Of a DNA stretch of 63,017 bases, positions 1-9,366 are shown one piece after another (the stretch's first letter is position 1; each line of letters opens with the position of its first letter). A program made the position numbers and the translations under genes. The notes under the pieces were generated by a model. The model had not been told where the DNA came from. It worked only from the letters and a program-made list of their open reading frames with translations, and did not search any database. The DNA comes from Alphaproteobacteria bacterium (GTDB lineage Bacteria > Pseudomonadota > Alphaproteobacteria > Caulobacterales > Aquidulcibacteraceae), in assembly GCA_018971945.1 (NCBI GenBank), contig JAGWZH010000005.1, positions 1-63,017 of the forward strand, in the 5' to 3' direction.

Positions 1-49
1 GGCGGCCTTTTGGGTAGGCGCAGAAGGTTTTCGGCGGTCTCAGGGGCGG

Positions 50-679
50 TCAAGCCGCGACGGCCTCACCCCAGGCGTTAAACCCTGCCCAGCGGGGCGC
101 GCCCGGCAGATACATGGTTTCGGTCCAGATCAGGCGGAAGCCCGCGGCCTCAATGAGGCTTGGGGCGTCCCTGGTCAGACGGCAGCCGCCGGCCAGGCGG
201 GACCAGAGGGGTTCCAGACGACGTTGGAAACGGGCGAGTCTCGGGTCGGGGGCCAGACCGTGTTCGCAGAACAAGAGCCTGCCGCCAGGCCTAAGGGCGC
301 GGCGGGCCGCGTTCAGGGCCGCGGTCGTATCCGAAACGGTGCATAACGCGTAGGTGAGAACCACCGTGTCGACGCTGGCGTCCGGCACAGAGAGGCGCTC
401 CGCGCTTTCAAGACGAACCTCAACCGGAACAGGGCTCGAAGCGATCGCCTTCTCGGCTTGGCTGATCATGCCCAAGCTCGGCTCGACGGCGATGACGCGG
501 GCGACTTTGGCGGGATCGTAAAATGGCAGATTCAGCCCCGAGCCAAAGCCCAACTCCAAGACGACGCCCTCGGCCTGCGGGGCGATCTTGGCGCGCTGTT
601 TGGCAATCGGCTTTGCGCCGCAGGCGCAGCCGATCAACCGGGGCAGAATATAGCGGTCGTAAAAACCCATCCGCTTCAT
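50..679 (-). CDS. Class I SAM-dependent methyltransferase
   Basis: This is a probable small-molecule or lipid methyltransferase using S-adenosylmethionine; the substrate cannot be read from sequence. The 209-residue protein has the Rossmann motif I near residues 40-48 (VLELGFGSG), an acidic motif II residue at about 66 (VIAVEPS), and the post-strand LRPGGRLLFCEHG segment near 129-141. The overall pattern resembles UbiE/METTL7-type methyltransferases, with an N-terminal FYDRYILPRL segment. Its start overlaps the stop of the upstream YjgR-like gene by four bases (ATGA), so the two are probably translationally coupled in one operon. A second ATG three codons in is an alternative start. The fold is well supported and the function is not. 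Confidence 0.85.
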   Translation of the reverse strand: MKRMGFYDRYILPRLIGCACGAKPIAKQRAKIAPQAEGVVLELGFGSGLNLPFYDPAKVARVIAVEPSLGMISQAEKAIASSPVPVEVRLESAERLSVPDASVDTVVLTYALCTVSDTTAALNAARRALRPGGRLLFCEHGLAPDPRLARFQRRLEPLWSRLAGGCRLTRDAPSLIEAAGFRLIWTETMYLPGAPRWAGFNAWGEAVAA

Positions 680-2205
680 CGCCGCCGACGGGTGTTGCCG
701 AAAATGCCCCGGACAATCTCGCGGGCTATGGCGGAGAAGACATTCGAGGCGATGCGCCCGCCCTGGCGCTCCAAGGCGCTGGCGCGAGACCGGCCGCCGC
801 CGCCGCGAGAGCCGCTGGAGCGGCTCCGCTCGCGCGCCTCTCGCTCTTTGTCCTGGGCGGCCTTCTGCTCGGCGCGAACGGCTTCGGCTTCGGCCTGGGC
901 CGCACGACGGGTCAAGATTTCGTGGGCGCTCTCGCGGTCGAGCGTTTGATCATATTTCGCGGAGTAACCGCTCTCGGCGATCAGGCGTCGGCGTTGGTCG
1001 GCAGAGACCGGACCAACTTTTGAGTTGGGCGGGCGCACCTTGGTGCGGGCCACAGGGGTCGGCGCACCCTTGTCATCAAGGGTTGAGACCAGCGCCTCGC
1101 CAACGCCGAGCTCTTGGATTTCCTTAGCGACATCCACGCCCGGATTGGCCCGGAACGAGGCGGCGGCGGCGCGGACCGCCTTCTGGTCGCTTGGGGTGTA
1201 AGCGCGAAGCGCGTGCTGCACGCGGTTGCCAAGCTGGGACAGCACGATGTCGGGCACATCCGCCGGGGATTGGGTGATGAAGTAGATGCCGACCCCTTTG
1301 GAGCGGATCAGACGGGCGACTTGTTCTATCCGATCCAGGAGCGATTTGGGCGCGTCTTTGAACAGCAGATGGGCTTCGTCGAAGAAAAAGACGAGCTTCG
1401 GTTTGTCGAGGTCGCCCGCCTCGGGCAGACCTTCCCAAAGCTCGGACAGGAGCCACAATAGAAACGTCGCATAAAGGCGCGGCTGTTGGATCAGCCGCTC
1501 GGCGGCGAGAAGATGGATAACGCCCCCGCCGCTCGGACCAGGCTTCAGCATGTCCTGGAGATCAAAGGCCGGCTCGCCGAAAAAATGATCCGCGCCGTCC
1601 ATCTCCATCTGCAAGAGTTTGCGCTGCAGCGCCGCCACGGTTTGAGGGGTGACGAGGCCATATTTCTTGCCGATCTCGTCAGCGTTTTCGCTGATATAAG
1701 TGAGCAGGGCGCGGAAATCCTTGAGATCAAGCAGCAGGTTGTCGCCGCCTGAGGGGGCTTTGGCCGAGGGCAGGCCTTCATCGGCGATCTTGTAGGCGAT
1801 GGTGATGGCGCCCTCCTGCGCCTCCGTGGCCTCAAGGATTCTGCTCATCAGAAGGGGGCCCATCTCAAACACCGTGGTCCGGATCGGGTGGCCGAGCTCT
1901 CCATAGACGTCCCACAGAACGCAGGTTTGGGCACCGGGCTTCAGGGCGACGCCGATCTCCTCGGCGCGCTTGACCGCCCAACCAGGGGGAGGATCGCCCG
2001 GGACGGCGCAGCCCGACAGATCGCCCTTCACATCGGCGGCGAAAACATTCACGCCCGCGGCGGCGAACTGCTCAGCCAGAACTTGAAGCGTGACGGTCTT
2101 GCCGGTGCCAGTGGCGCCAGCGATCAAGCCATGGCGATTGGCGCGTTTGAGCGTGATGGCCTGGGGACCATCGGGGCTGCCGCCAATCAGAATCGTCGCG
2201 CTCAT
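676..2205 (-). CDS. YjgR/HerA-like helicase-family ATPase (DUF853)
   Basis: This is a 509-residue P-loop ATPase of the DUF853/YjgR family, related to HerA-type DNA translocases; its cellular role is poorly defined. Walker A is GATGTGKT about 30 residues from the start, and Walker B with a DEAH-like box is LVFFFDEAHLLF. The C-terminus is Arg/Ser/Gly-rich (RERSRSSGSRGGGGRSRAS) and ends in basic residues, as in other family members. I chose the ATG at 2205 because the protein begins MSATILIGG, as family proteins do, and a GAGAAAG purine run lies just upstream. A longer open frame runs to 2502 through a hexamer repeat and would add about 100 residues with a long poly-Arg tract, which is unlikely to be native. 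It forms an operon with the downstream methyltransferase. Confidence 0.85.
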   Translation of the reverse strand: MSATILIGGSPDGPQAITLKRANRHGLIAGATGTGKTVTLQVLAEQFAAAGVNVFAADVKGDLSGCAVPGDPPPGWAVKRAEEIGVALKPGAQTCVLWDVYGELGHPIRTTVFEMGPLLMSRILEATEAQEGAITIAYKIADEGLPSAKAPSGGDNLLLDLKDFRALLTYISENADEIGKKYGLVTPQTVAALQRKLLQMEMDGADHFFGEPAFDLQDMLKPGPSGGGVIHLLAAERLIQQPRLYATFLLWLLSELWEGLPEAGDLDKPKLVFFFDEAHLLFKDAPKSLLDRIEQVARLIRSKGVGIYFITQSPADVPDIVLSQLGNRVQHALRAYTPSDQKAVRAAAASFRANPGVDVAKEIQELGVGEALVSTLDDKGAPTPVARTKVRPPNSKVGPVSADQRRRLIAESGYSAKYDQTLDRESAHEILTRRAAQAEAEAVRAEQKAAQDKEREARERSRSSGSRGGGGRSRASALERQGGRIASNVFSAIAREIVRGIFGNTRRRR

Positions 2206-2340
2206 GGCTTTCTCGTCCGTCGCAGTGTGAATCGCTAATCCCCCGACCATGGCGCAGAGCCGGCTGCGGCGCCACTCCGGATCGCGGAACCCGACCGACC
2301 AGGTGTGGCGTTTTGTCTCGGAACGCGGGATCCCTTTCCG

Positions 2341-2400
2341 TCTCCGTCTCCGTCTCCGTCTCCGTCTCCGTCTCCGTCTCCGTCTCCGTCTCCGTCTCCG
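2341..2400. repeat. Perfect hexanucleotide tandem repeat (TCTCCG)10
   Basis: Ten exact copies of TCTCCG lie head to tail, flanked by degenerate units (tttccg before, tttctg after). On the minus strand, the sense strand of the downstream yjgR-like gene, the repeat reads (CGGAGA)10. If transcribed, it would place ten GGAG Shine-Dalgarno-like cores about 135 bases upstream of that gene's start. The unit length is a multiple of three, so copy-number change cannot shift a frame. Confidence 0.97.
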
Positions 2401-2671
2401 TTTCTGGCGCGGTCGGGCGGCGATTGGCCGTTCAACGTCTGGTTGAACGACGTTCAGCGCTAGGGCATTAAATCGTTTCGTTTTCCGCTTGCGCGCTCGC
2501 ACCTCGAGTGCAAGATGGGTGGAAACTCAGGTTTCGTTTGTCTTTTGCGCGCAGCTTGCAGTAGGGTTAGAAATTACGGTTTCGCCAAGGTTCTAGCCCC
2601 TCCAGGGCCCCTGGCAGACGAGAACAGGCCTCCGCGTGCGTCCCCCACCCAGCCTGCGAGCGAGGCCTGCA

Positions 2672-2703
2672 GACGCCGCCGATGGTTCGCCATCGGCGGC
2701 GTC
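2672..2703 (-). terminator. Strong hairpin with TTCG tetraloop, terminator-like
   Basis: A 14-bp perfect stem (gacgccgccgatgg and its complement) is closed by a TTCG loop, about 80 bases downstream of the SDR stop and ahead of the yjgR-like gene. UUCG loops are exceptionally stable and common in bacterial terminators. No clean U-tract follows on the minus strand; the plus-strand side has a weak ttatt. It may therefore be a Rho-assisted terminator or RNA 3'-end stabilizer. Confidence 0.55.
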
Positions 2704-2781
2704 GCCTTATTCGCCCGCCTGCACGATCAGAGACCCAGGATGCTCGTCCCTGCAACGGGCCTCTGCCCCAGAAAGACGTCT

Positions 2782-3471
2782 TCACCAGGGAAGCTCAGCG
2801 CCCGTGTAGTCAAAGAATCGGCCGCTATCGGTCTTTGTTAGGCGTTGCAGCAAAGCGGCCTGGCCCGCGGCGGAGTCGCCGACATCGACGGGCGCGCGGG
2901 GCCCGCCCATGCGTGTTTTCACCCAGCCAGGATGAAGGGCGACGACGATGAAGCCCTCGTGGCCCAAGTCCAGCGCCAGGGACTTGGTGATCATGTTGAG
3001 GCCGGCTTTCGCTGCACGATAGGCGTAGAAACCTCCGGATCCGTTGTCAGCGATAGAGCCCATGCGGCTCGACTGATTGGCGATGATCTTGCGCGCGCCC
3101 CGCCGGAGATTGGGCAAGAGCGCCTGTGTCAGCAACAAAGGGGCAAGGGCGTCGACGCGGATGGTCGTCATAAACGCCTCCGGATCGATACCAGCCAGAG
3201 ACTGTTTCTCGCCGCCATAGATCCCAGCATTATTGAACACAAGATCCAGAGGTTTGTCTTGGAGGGCGGCGGCGATCCGATCTGGTGCGCCCAGGTCCTC
3301 GGCGTCGTAGGCGATCAGGTTGACCTGGCCGCTCTCAGCGAGAGGGGTTAATGCGTCAGCAGCGAGCGGGTCGCGCACGGCGGCGTAAACATGGCGCCCA
3401 GCGGCGGCGAAGCGCTTCACATGTTCAAGTCCGATGCCTCGATTCGCCCCTGATACAAAAACACTTTGCAT
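2782..3471 (-). CDS. Short-chain dehydrogenase/reductase (SDR)
   Basis: This is an NAD(P)-dependent oxidoreductase of the classical SDR family, probably a carbonyl or alcohol reductase of unknown substrate. Over 229 residues it shows the cofactor motif SGANRGIG (residues 7-14), the NNAG motif at 80-83, a serine cluster NQSSRMGS at 132-139 and the catalytic YxxxK at Tyr151-Lys155 (YRAAK). It then has the PGWVKT segment that usually follows beta-6. Length and layout match the sniffer/C-factor-like SDR group. It diverges from the glutamate dehydrogenase gene, with 129 bases between the two starts. A strong TTCG-loop hairpin follows its stop. It is complete, with nothing unusual. Confidence 0.88.
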   Translation of the reverse strand: MQSVFVSGANRGIGLEHVKRFAAAGRHVYAAVRDPLAADALTPLAESGQVNLIAYDAEDLGAPDRIAAALQDKPLDLVFNNAGIYGGEKQSLAGIDPEAFMTTIRVDALAPLLLTQALLPNLRRGARKIIANQSSRMGSIADNGSGGFYAYRAAKAGLNMITKSLALDLGHEGFIVVALHPGWVKTRMGGPRAPVDVGDSAAGQAALLQRLTKTDSGRFFDYTGAELPW

Positions 3472-3600
3472 TAATTTGCTCCCTCGTAGGATGAAATTGC
3501 CCTCTACCCCTGGCTATGGCGAAAACGGTCGCACGCCACCTCCAAGAGTTGCGCCCCGCGCCGGCGAGAGTAGGGTCGCGCCACTTTCTCGGAGGGCTGC

Positions 3601-6600
3601 ATGGACAGCGGCGAACACCAGTTCAAGGCGACGCGGGATGAGTTCCTGGCTCTGGCGGCGGCCGGACCCTATCCCGGTTTCAAGGACAAGTCGCTGCTGA
3701 CGGGGACGGCGCAAGCCTTTCTGCGAGACATGTACGATGACGCAGGGCCTGATGAAATCGTCGGATTGTCAGCGGATGATTTTTTGACGCTGGCCCATGA
3801 TTTCTGGATCTGGCGCGGCGAGGCCGCGAAAGGCGGGGTGCGGCTGCGGGCCGGGGTCGGGGCGCATGGGGCGGTCTTGGCTCGGGACATCCTGGAAATC
3901 GCCGGGCCAGACATGCCCTTCTTGGTCGACAGCGCCATGGGAGAACTCGCCGACCAGGGCCTTTCGGCTATCGCCATGTTCCACCCAGTCGTGGCGGAAG
4001 CGGAGGAGAAAGGCCGGCGCTCATTGATCCAAATCCACCTCCCGCCGCTTTCGCAAAGCATGGGCGAAGCGCTGGTCGCGGGCATGAAGGCCACGCTCGC
4101 GGACGTGCATGTCAGCGTCAAAGACTTTACCGCGATGAAGCGGCGCATGACCGATTGTGCGGACGAACTGGCGCGGTCGAAGGCTGGGGTGGACCGGGAG
4201 GACAGCGCAGAGGCGATCGCGCTTTTGCGGTGGTTGGCCGCAGACCGGTTCACGTTTCTGGGAGCGCGGGACTATGTCTATGCGCGGGACGCAGGCGGCG
4301 CGCTGACCCATGAAGAGCCGGAAATCCTTGCCGAAACCGGACTTGGCTTGCTGCGCGATCCCGAGCGATACGTGCTGAGGCGCTCGGCGGAGCCCTTCAT
4401 GCTGACCCAGGAGCTGCAACGGCTTGTTGATGAGAAGACGCCGTTGATCGTGTCGAAATCAACGCTCCGCTCCCGGGTGCATCGGCGGACGGCGGCCGAC
4501 TATATTGGGGTGAAGCGCTATAATGACGAGGGCGTATGCATCGGGGAAACGCGGTTTGTCGGGCTCTTCACCTCCGACGCCTATAACGAAATGACGCGAG
4601 AGATCCCCGTCCTGCGCCGCAAAGTCCAAGGCGTGATGGAGGAGGCGGGCTTCCCCGCAGGCAGCCATAATCAAAAAACGCTCGCAAACATCCTGGAAAC
4701 CTACCCAAGGGACGAGTTGTGGCAGATCGAGCAGCAGGATCTGACAAGGATCAGCCGCGGCATTCTGCACCTGATCGATCGGCCTCGGCCGCAATTGTTT
4801 TTGCGGCGCGATCGCTTCAATCGGTTCGTGTCCGCGCTCGCTTATCTGCCCAAGGACCGCTTCAACACGGCTTTGCGTGAAGCGGTGGGACGACGGATCG
4901 CCGAAGCCTTCGGCGGGGAAGTGGAGAGTTTCTTTCCAACCCTTAGCGATGGGCCTTTGGCGCGCGTGCATTTCACCATCGCCCATATCGATCGCAACCG
5001 GCCCGAGCCCGATCTGAAGGCGCTCGAAGCCGACATCGCCGCGCTCACCCGGACCTGGGACGACAGCCTCGATGAGGCGCTCGCTGCGGCCGCGCTTGAC
5101 GAGGCGACCAAAGACCTCTGGCGGCGACGCGCGCGCGGCGCGTTCACAGCGGGCTATCGCGAACGCTTCTCGGCGGATGAAGCCGTGCGTGATCTGACCG
5201 AAATCGCCCAGACCCCGGACAGCCTGCCCCTGCAGGTGCGGGCCTATCGCTGGGACGGGGATCCCCCCGCCGCGCTCCGCTGCAAGATCTACGCGCGCGG
5301 GAAGACGCTGCCTTTGTCGAGCGCCCTCCCAATCCTTGAAAATATGGGGCTTTTTGTCGATTCGGAGCTCAATTTCGCCGTGCGGCTCGGGGCTTTCGCC
5401 GAGCAAGCGGCGCTCTCCGTTTTCATCCATGATATCGAGATGCGATCCGCGAACGGCAAGCCGGTCGATTTCGCTGCGGTGGAACGGTCTTTCGAGGAGG
5501 CCTTCACCGCCATCTGGACAGGCAAGGCGGAAAACGACGGCTTCAACGCACTCATCCTGGCTTTGGGGGTCAGCTGGCGCGAAGCCGCCCTGATGCGGGC
5601 CCTGGCGCGCTACCGGATGCAGTCAGGCCTCGATCCCTCCCAGAAAGTGATCGAGGCGGCGCTCTCGGATCATCCCGAGATCACAGCGCAGATCTTGGCC
5701 TTGTTCCGGGTCCGGTTCGATCCGTCCCTGCCCGAACCGATCCCTGAGCGGAAGAATTGGGCCCTGCAGATCCAAGCCAAGATCGAGGCGGCGCTGAACG
5801 AGGTGGCGAGCCTCGATGCGGACCGGGTCCTCAGGCGGCTCGCAGCGCTCGTTATGGCGATCACCCGGACGAATTATTTCCAGTTGGGCGCGGACGGACA
5901 GCCCAAACCGGCGATGGCGTTCAAAATCGCCAGCCAGAGCCTTGAGGACTTGCCGCTGCCAAAGCCTTATCGGGAAATCTGGGTCGCTGGACCGGAAGTG
6001 GAGGGCGTCCATTTCCGCTTCGGCAAGGTGGCTCGGGGGGGGCTGCGATGGAGCGACCGGCGCGACGATTTCCGCACCGAAGTGCTTGATCTCGTGAAAG
6101 CGCAACAGGTGAAAAACGCGATCATCGTCCCTGTGGGCGCCAAAGGCGGCTTCTTTCCCAAGCAGTCGCCGCCGCGCGACCAGCGCGACGCCTATCAGGC
6201 GGCGGGAATCAGCGCCTACAAGACCTTCTTGAGGAGCCTGTTGGACATCACCGACAATATCACGCCGAAAGGCGTGCAGCCGCCGCAGCAGGTGGTGCGG
6301 TGGGATGAAGACGACCCCTATCTGGTGGTGGCGGCTGACAAAGGCACCGCGACCTTTTCCAATATCGCCAACGCCATATCAGAAGAGTACGGCCACTGGC
6401 TGGGGGACGCGTTCGCTTCAGGCGGGGCGCAGGGCTACGACCATAAGGGGATGGGGATCACCGCAAAGGGCGCCTGGGAGGCGGTGAAAAGGCATTTCCG
6501 AGAGATCGGCAAGGATATCCAGAACGAACCCTTCAGCGTGGTGGGCGTCGGGGACATGAGCGGCGACGTCTTCGGCAACGGGATGCTGCTTTCGCGGCGC

Positions 6601-8463
6601 ATCAAGCTCCTGGCCGCTTTTGATCACCGCGACATCTTCATCGACCCCACGCCCGACTGCGAAACAAGTTTCAAGGAACGCGCCCGTTTGTTTGGCCTGG
6701 AACGGTCAAGTTGGCAGGACTATGACAAAAGCCTGATCTCAGAGGGCGGCGGGGTCTTTTCGCGGGGGCTCAAATCGATCCCGCTTAGCCAGCAGATGAA
6801 GGATCTGACCGGCCTGCAGGGGCAGCAGGCGACGCCTTCGGCGCTGATGGCGGCGCTGCTTAAGACCGATGTGGAGCTCATGTGGTTCGGCGGCATCGGC
6901 GCCTTCGTCAAAGCGCGGTCCGAAACACACGCCCAGGCCGGCGATAAAGCCAATGACGCTCACCGCGTGGACGCGGAAGACCTTCGCGCCAAGGTGATCG
7001 GGGAAGGCGCCAATCTCGGCGTCACGCAGGCCGGACGGATCGCCTTCGCCCGCAAAGGCGGGCGGATCAATACCGACGCGGTGGACAATTCCGCCGGGGT
7101 GGACACCTCAGACCATGAGGTCAATATCAAGATCCTGCTGCAGGACGTGATGGCCACAGGCGGGCTGTCGCTGGAAGCGCGAAACGGCCTGCTCGCGGCC
7201 ATGACCGACGACGTCGCAGGATTGGTGCTCAAACATAATTATGATCAGACCTTGGCGCTGACGCTCGCGCAAGCGACGGCGGCGGCGGACCTTGACAGCC
7301 ATGAGCGTTTCATCGAGCGGTTGGAGGGTGCGGGCAAGCTTGTTCGATCGGTCGAGGGTCTGCCCAGCGCGGAAGATATAAGGGCCTTGCGCGAGGCGCG
7401 CCTGGGACTGACCCGGCCGGAACTCGCCAAACTGATCGCCTACGCCAAAATCGATCTGTTCGATGCGCTTGTGGATAGTTCCGTTCCGGATGATCCGCAT
7501 TTCGCGGACACGCTGCGCGCCTATTTCCCGCCGCAGCTCAGCCTCTACGAAACACAGATGGAGCGGCACCGCCTGCGGCGCGAGATCATCGCGACGCGAT
7601 TGGCGGACGCATTGATCAATTTCGGCGGACCGACCTTCATCGATCGGGTGCGCGACACAGTGCGGGCGAAACCGGTCCAGGTGGCGGCGGCGTTCGAGGC
7701 GGCACGGACAATTTTTCACTTCGATGCCCTCGCTGCGCGGATCAATGCGCTCGATGCAAAGATTCCCGCGGCGGCGCAGACTGGGCTCCATCTGGAGATC
7801 AGCGCCGCGCTGCGGCGGATCGTGGCTTATCTTGCGCGGCGCACGGGGCCTACCGGACAGGCCTTGGCGATCGGGCCGACCATCGCGCAGTACCAGGCGG
7901 CGGTGGAGGCGCAGCTTGAGGACGCCGCAGCATGCCTCACCGCGCAGGAGCTCGAGGGCTGCGCTGCCCGGCAGGCCGGTTTCGAAATGGCCGGCGCGCC
8001 CGCTGATCTTGCGCATGACGCGGCGCTCCTGCCTGTCATGATGGCGGCGCTGGATGTCGCAGATCTCGCGGCCAAAAGCGGCTGGCCCGTGCGGGCGGCG
8101 GCCCAGCTCTATCGGGCGGTCGGGGCGGCGTTCGGCCTCGATCGGCTTCGGGGCGCGGCGGCTGAATTCAAGCTGACCGAGCATTGGGACCGTCTGGCGG
8201 TCCGTCGCGCCGTGGAAGAGATCTATGAGGACCAAAGGGCGCTCGCGGAAGCGGCGATCGCGGCGACAGGAAACGCGCCGCTGACTGGCGACAAGGCCTG
8301 GGCCGAGACCGCCGCCAAAGCCTGGATGGACAAGCTCGGCGGCCAAGCCAGCTTGGCGCGCTCCACTTTCGCCGAGCTTGACGGGCACGGCGGCTGGACT
8401 TTCGCCAAGCTCATGATCGCTGCGGCCGAGTTCAACGCCCTCGCCAAAGCGGTCAGAGGCTGA
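3601..8463 (+). CDS. gdhZ: NAD-specific glutamate dehydrogenase, 180-kDa class
   Basis: This enzyme oxidatively deaminates glutamate to 2-oxoglutarate plus ammonia with NAD+, feeding amino-acid carbon into the TCA cycle. At 1620 residues it matches the large bacterial class (about 1600) rather than the 450-residue hexameric enzymes. Regulatory N-terminal ACT-like regions fill roughly residues 1-700. The catalytic part begins near 808 (KVARGGLRWSDRRDDF), followed by VPVGAKGGFF near 845, whose Lys lies in the substrate site, KGTATFSNIAN near 912, and the nucleotide-fold segment GVGDMSGDVFGNGM near 983. The ATG at 3601 has a ggagg site at 3591-3595. The Caulobacter homologue is called GdhZ; the symbol is by analogy. 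The 3' end overlaps the convergent hydrolase gene by 11 bases. Confidence 0.95.
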   Translation: MDSGEHQFKATRDEFLALAAAGPYPGFKDKSLLTGTAQAFLRDMYDDAGPDEIVGLSADDFLTLAHDFWIWRGEAAKGGVRLRAGVGAHGAVLARDILEIAGPDMPFLVDSAMGELADQGLSAIAMFHPVVAEAEEKGRRSLIQIHLPPLSQSMGEALVAGMKATLADVHVSVKDFTAMKRRMTDCADELARSKAGVDREDSAEAIALLRWLAADRFTFLGARDYVYARDAGGALTHEEPEILAETGLGLLRDPERYVLRRSAEPFMLTQELQRLVDEKTPLIVSKSTLRSRVHRRTAADYIGVKRYNDEGVCIGETRFVGLFTSDAYNEMTREIPVLRRKVQGVMEEAGFPAGSHNQKTLANILETYPRDELWQIEQQDLTRISRGILHLIDRPRPQLFLRRDRFNRFVSALAYLPKDRFNTALREAVGRRIAEAFGGEVESFFPTLSDGPLARVHFTIAHIDRNRPEPDLKALEADIAALTRTWDDSLDEALAAAALDEATKDLWRRRARGAFTAGYRERFSADEAVRDLTEIAQTPDSLPLQVRAYRWDGDPPAALRCKIYARGKTLPLSSALPILENMGLFVDSELNFAVRLGAFAEQAALSVFIHDIEMRSANGKPVDFAAVERSFEEAFTAIWTGKAENDGFNALILALGVSWREAALMRALARYRMQSGLDPSQKVIEAALSDHPEITAQILALFRVRFDPSLPEPIPERKNWALQIQAKIEAALNEVASLDADRVLRRLAALVMAITRTNYFQLGADGQPKPAMAFKIASQSLEDLPLPKPYREIWVAGPEVEGVHFRFGKVARGGLRWSDRRDDFRTEVLDLVKAQQVKNAIIVPVGAKGGFFPKQSPPRDQRDAYQAAGISAYKTFLRSLLDITDNITPKGVQPPQQVVRWDEDDPYLVVAADKGTATFSNIANAISEEYGHWLGDAFASGGAQGYDHKGMGITAKGAWEAVKRHFREIGKDIQNEPFSVVGVGDMSGDVFGNGMLLSRRIKLLAAFDHRDIFIDPTPDCETSFKERARLFGLERSSWQDYDKSLISEGGGVFSRGLKSIPLSQQMKDLTGLQGQQATPSALMAALLKTDVELMWFGGIGAFVKARSETHAQAGDKANDAHRVDAEDLRAKVIGEGANLGVTQAGRIAFARKGGRINTDAVDNSAGVDTSDHEVNIKILLQDVMATGGLSLEARNGLLAAMTDDVAGLVLKHNYDQTLALTLAQATAAADLDSHERFIERLEGAGKLVRSVEGLPSAEDIRALREARLGLTRPELAKLIAYAKIDLFDALVDSSVPDDPHFADTLRAYFPPQLSLYETQMERHRLRREIIATRLADALINFGGPTFIDRVRDTVRAKPVQVAAAFEAARTIFHFDALAARINALDAKIPAAAQTGLHLEISAALRRIVAYLARRTGPTGQALAIGPTIAQYQAAVEAQLEDAAACLTAQELEGCAARQAGFEMAGAPADLAHDAALLPVMMAALDVADLAAKSGWPVRAAAQLYRAVGAAFGLDRLRGAAAEFKLTEHWDRLAVRRAVEEIYEDQRALAEAAIAATGNAPLTGDKAWAETAAKAWMDKLGGQASLARSTFAELDGHGGWTFAKLMIAAAEFNALAKAVRG

Positions 8464-9238
8464 GCGCGCTCTCGATCAACAGCGCCCGGGTTTCTGCGGC
8501 GCGGCGGGGATTGAAGCGCATCCGAGGGTCTTTGATGTCCGGTTCGTCGAAGGCATGGGTCGCTTCAGGAAAGTGGATAAGCCCTATATCGGGGCTGCGT
8601 CGACGCAAGCCCTCGAGCACCGCTTTCGGCCGCCGTACCCCCACAACGCTGTCGCGGCCAGCGAGGATGGCCGTTGTTTTGGGGTAAAATCGCCACCCGT
8701 GACGGCCCGAAAGGCTCGCCGCCCCGCAATAGGGATAGACCAAGAAAGCGCCGGCCAATCCCGCCAAGGGCTCTGGCGGCGCATCTTCAAGACCTGTGAC
8801 GGCGGCGATACGCTCGTGCGGCAAAGCGAGCGCGTCCATGATTGTCCATGCGCCATGGCTCCACCCCGCAGCGAGGATGCGGCCGGGATCGGCCCAAGGC
8901 TGCAGGCGGACCCAGGGGTAGAGCGCGAATAGATCAGACGCCCGCTCGCTCCCCCATAGGCGCAATCCGGTGCAAACCAGGGCGTAGGCCTGCGCGGTCG
9001 AAATCCCGCGATGGGCGAAGCTGTCGATCACCACAGCGGCGACGCCCGCAGCGGCCAGGCTCTCGGCATAGGCTCTTTGAAAAGGTTTACACCCGCCGCA
9101 GCCATGCATCTGTAACACGACCGGAAATGGGCCCCGTCCTTCCGGTTTGACGATCTGGAGCGCGGGCAGAAGACGGGCTAAGTGGGTCTGCTGCAGCGAG
9201 CGGCGCGCGGCGGGCGCGGATAAGAAGACCCTGGCCAT
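8453..9238 (-). CDS. Dienelactone hydrolase-like alpha/beta hydrolase
   Basis: This is a 261-residue alpha/beta hydrolase of the dienelactone hydrolase family, probably cytoplasmic; the substrate is unknown. The nucleophile sits in GWSHGAW with Ser127, the acid is probably Asp196 (AGRDSV) and the base His228 (THAFDEPD), spaced as expected for the family. An HGCGG oxyanion-hole segment lies at residues 45-49. The classical dienelactone hydrolase uses Cys as nucleophile, so Ser here fits the esterase-like branch. The gene is convergent with the glutamate dehydrogenase gene and shares 11 bases with its end, so there is no room for a separate terminator. Confidence 0.83.
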   Translation of the reverse strand: MARVFLSAPAARRSLQQTHLARLLPALQIVKPEGRGPFPVVLQMHGCGGCKPFQRAYAESLAAAGVAAVVIDSFAHRGISTAQAYALVCTGLRLWGSERASDLFALYPWVRLQPWADPGRILAAGWSHGAWTIMDALALPHERIAAVTGLEDAPPEPLAGLAGAFLVYPYCGAASLSGRHGWRFYPKTTAILAGRDSVVGVRRPKAVLEGLRRRSPDIGLIHFPEATHAFDEPDIKDPRMRFNPRRAAETRALLIESALSL

Positions 9239-9366
9239 GAGACACGACCGCCTCCTTGCGGTCTCAGCATCATCTTGGCGGTCTTTTCAGAGGCTGAAAA
9301 CAGAGGGTGGCGCTGGGCCTCGGCTTGGGCCATCTTCTCAACGCCTTTTTGCGGAGCGACGCATCG

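Larger units (their letters stand above)
2206..2781. other. Intergenic region between SDR and yjgR-like genes
   Basis: This 576-base gap between two minus-strand genes has no supported coding region. It contains the (TCTCCG)10 array and a strong hairpin, listed separately. Open frames across it are Arg- or Leu/Arg-repeat products of the array or lack family features. Confidence 0.5.

Noticed and set aside
2206-2502. N-terminal extension of the YjgR-like gene through the hexamer repeat
   Set aside because: It would add about 100 residues including a poly-Arg run encoded by a simple repeat; family proteins start at the ATG at 2205, which has its own ribosome site.
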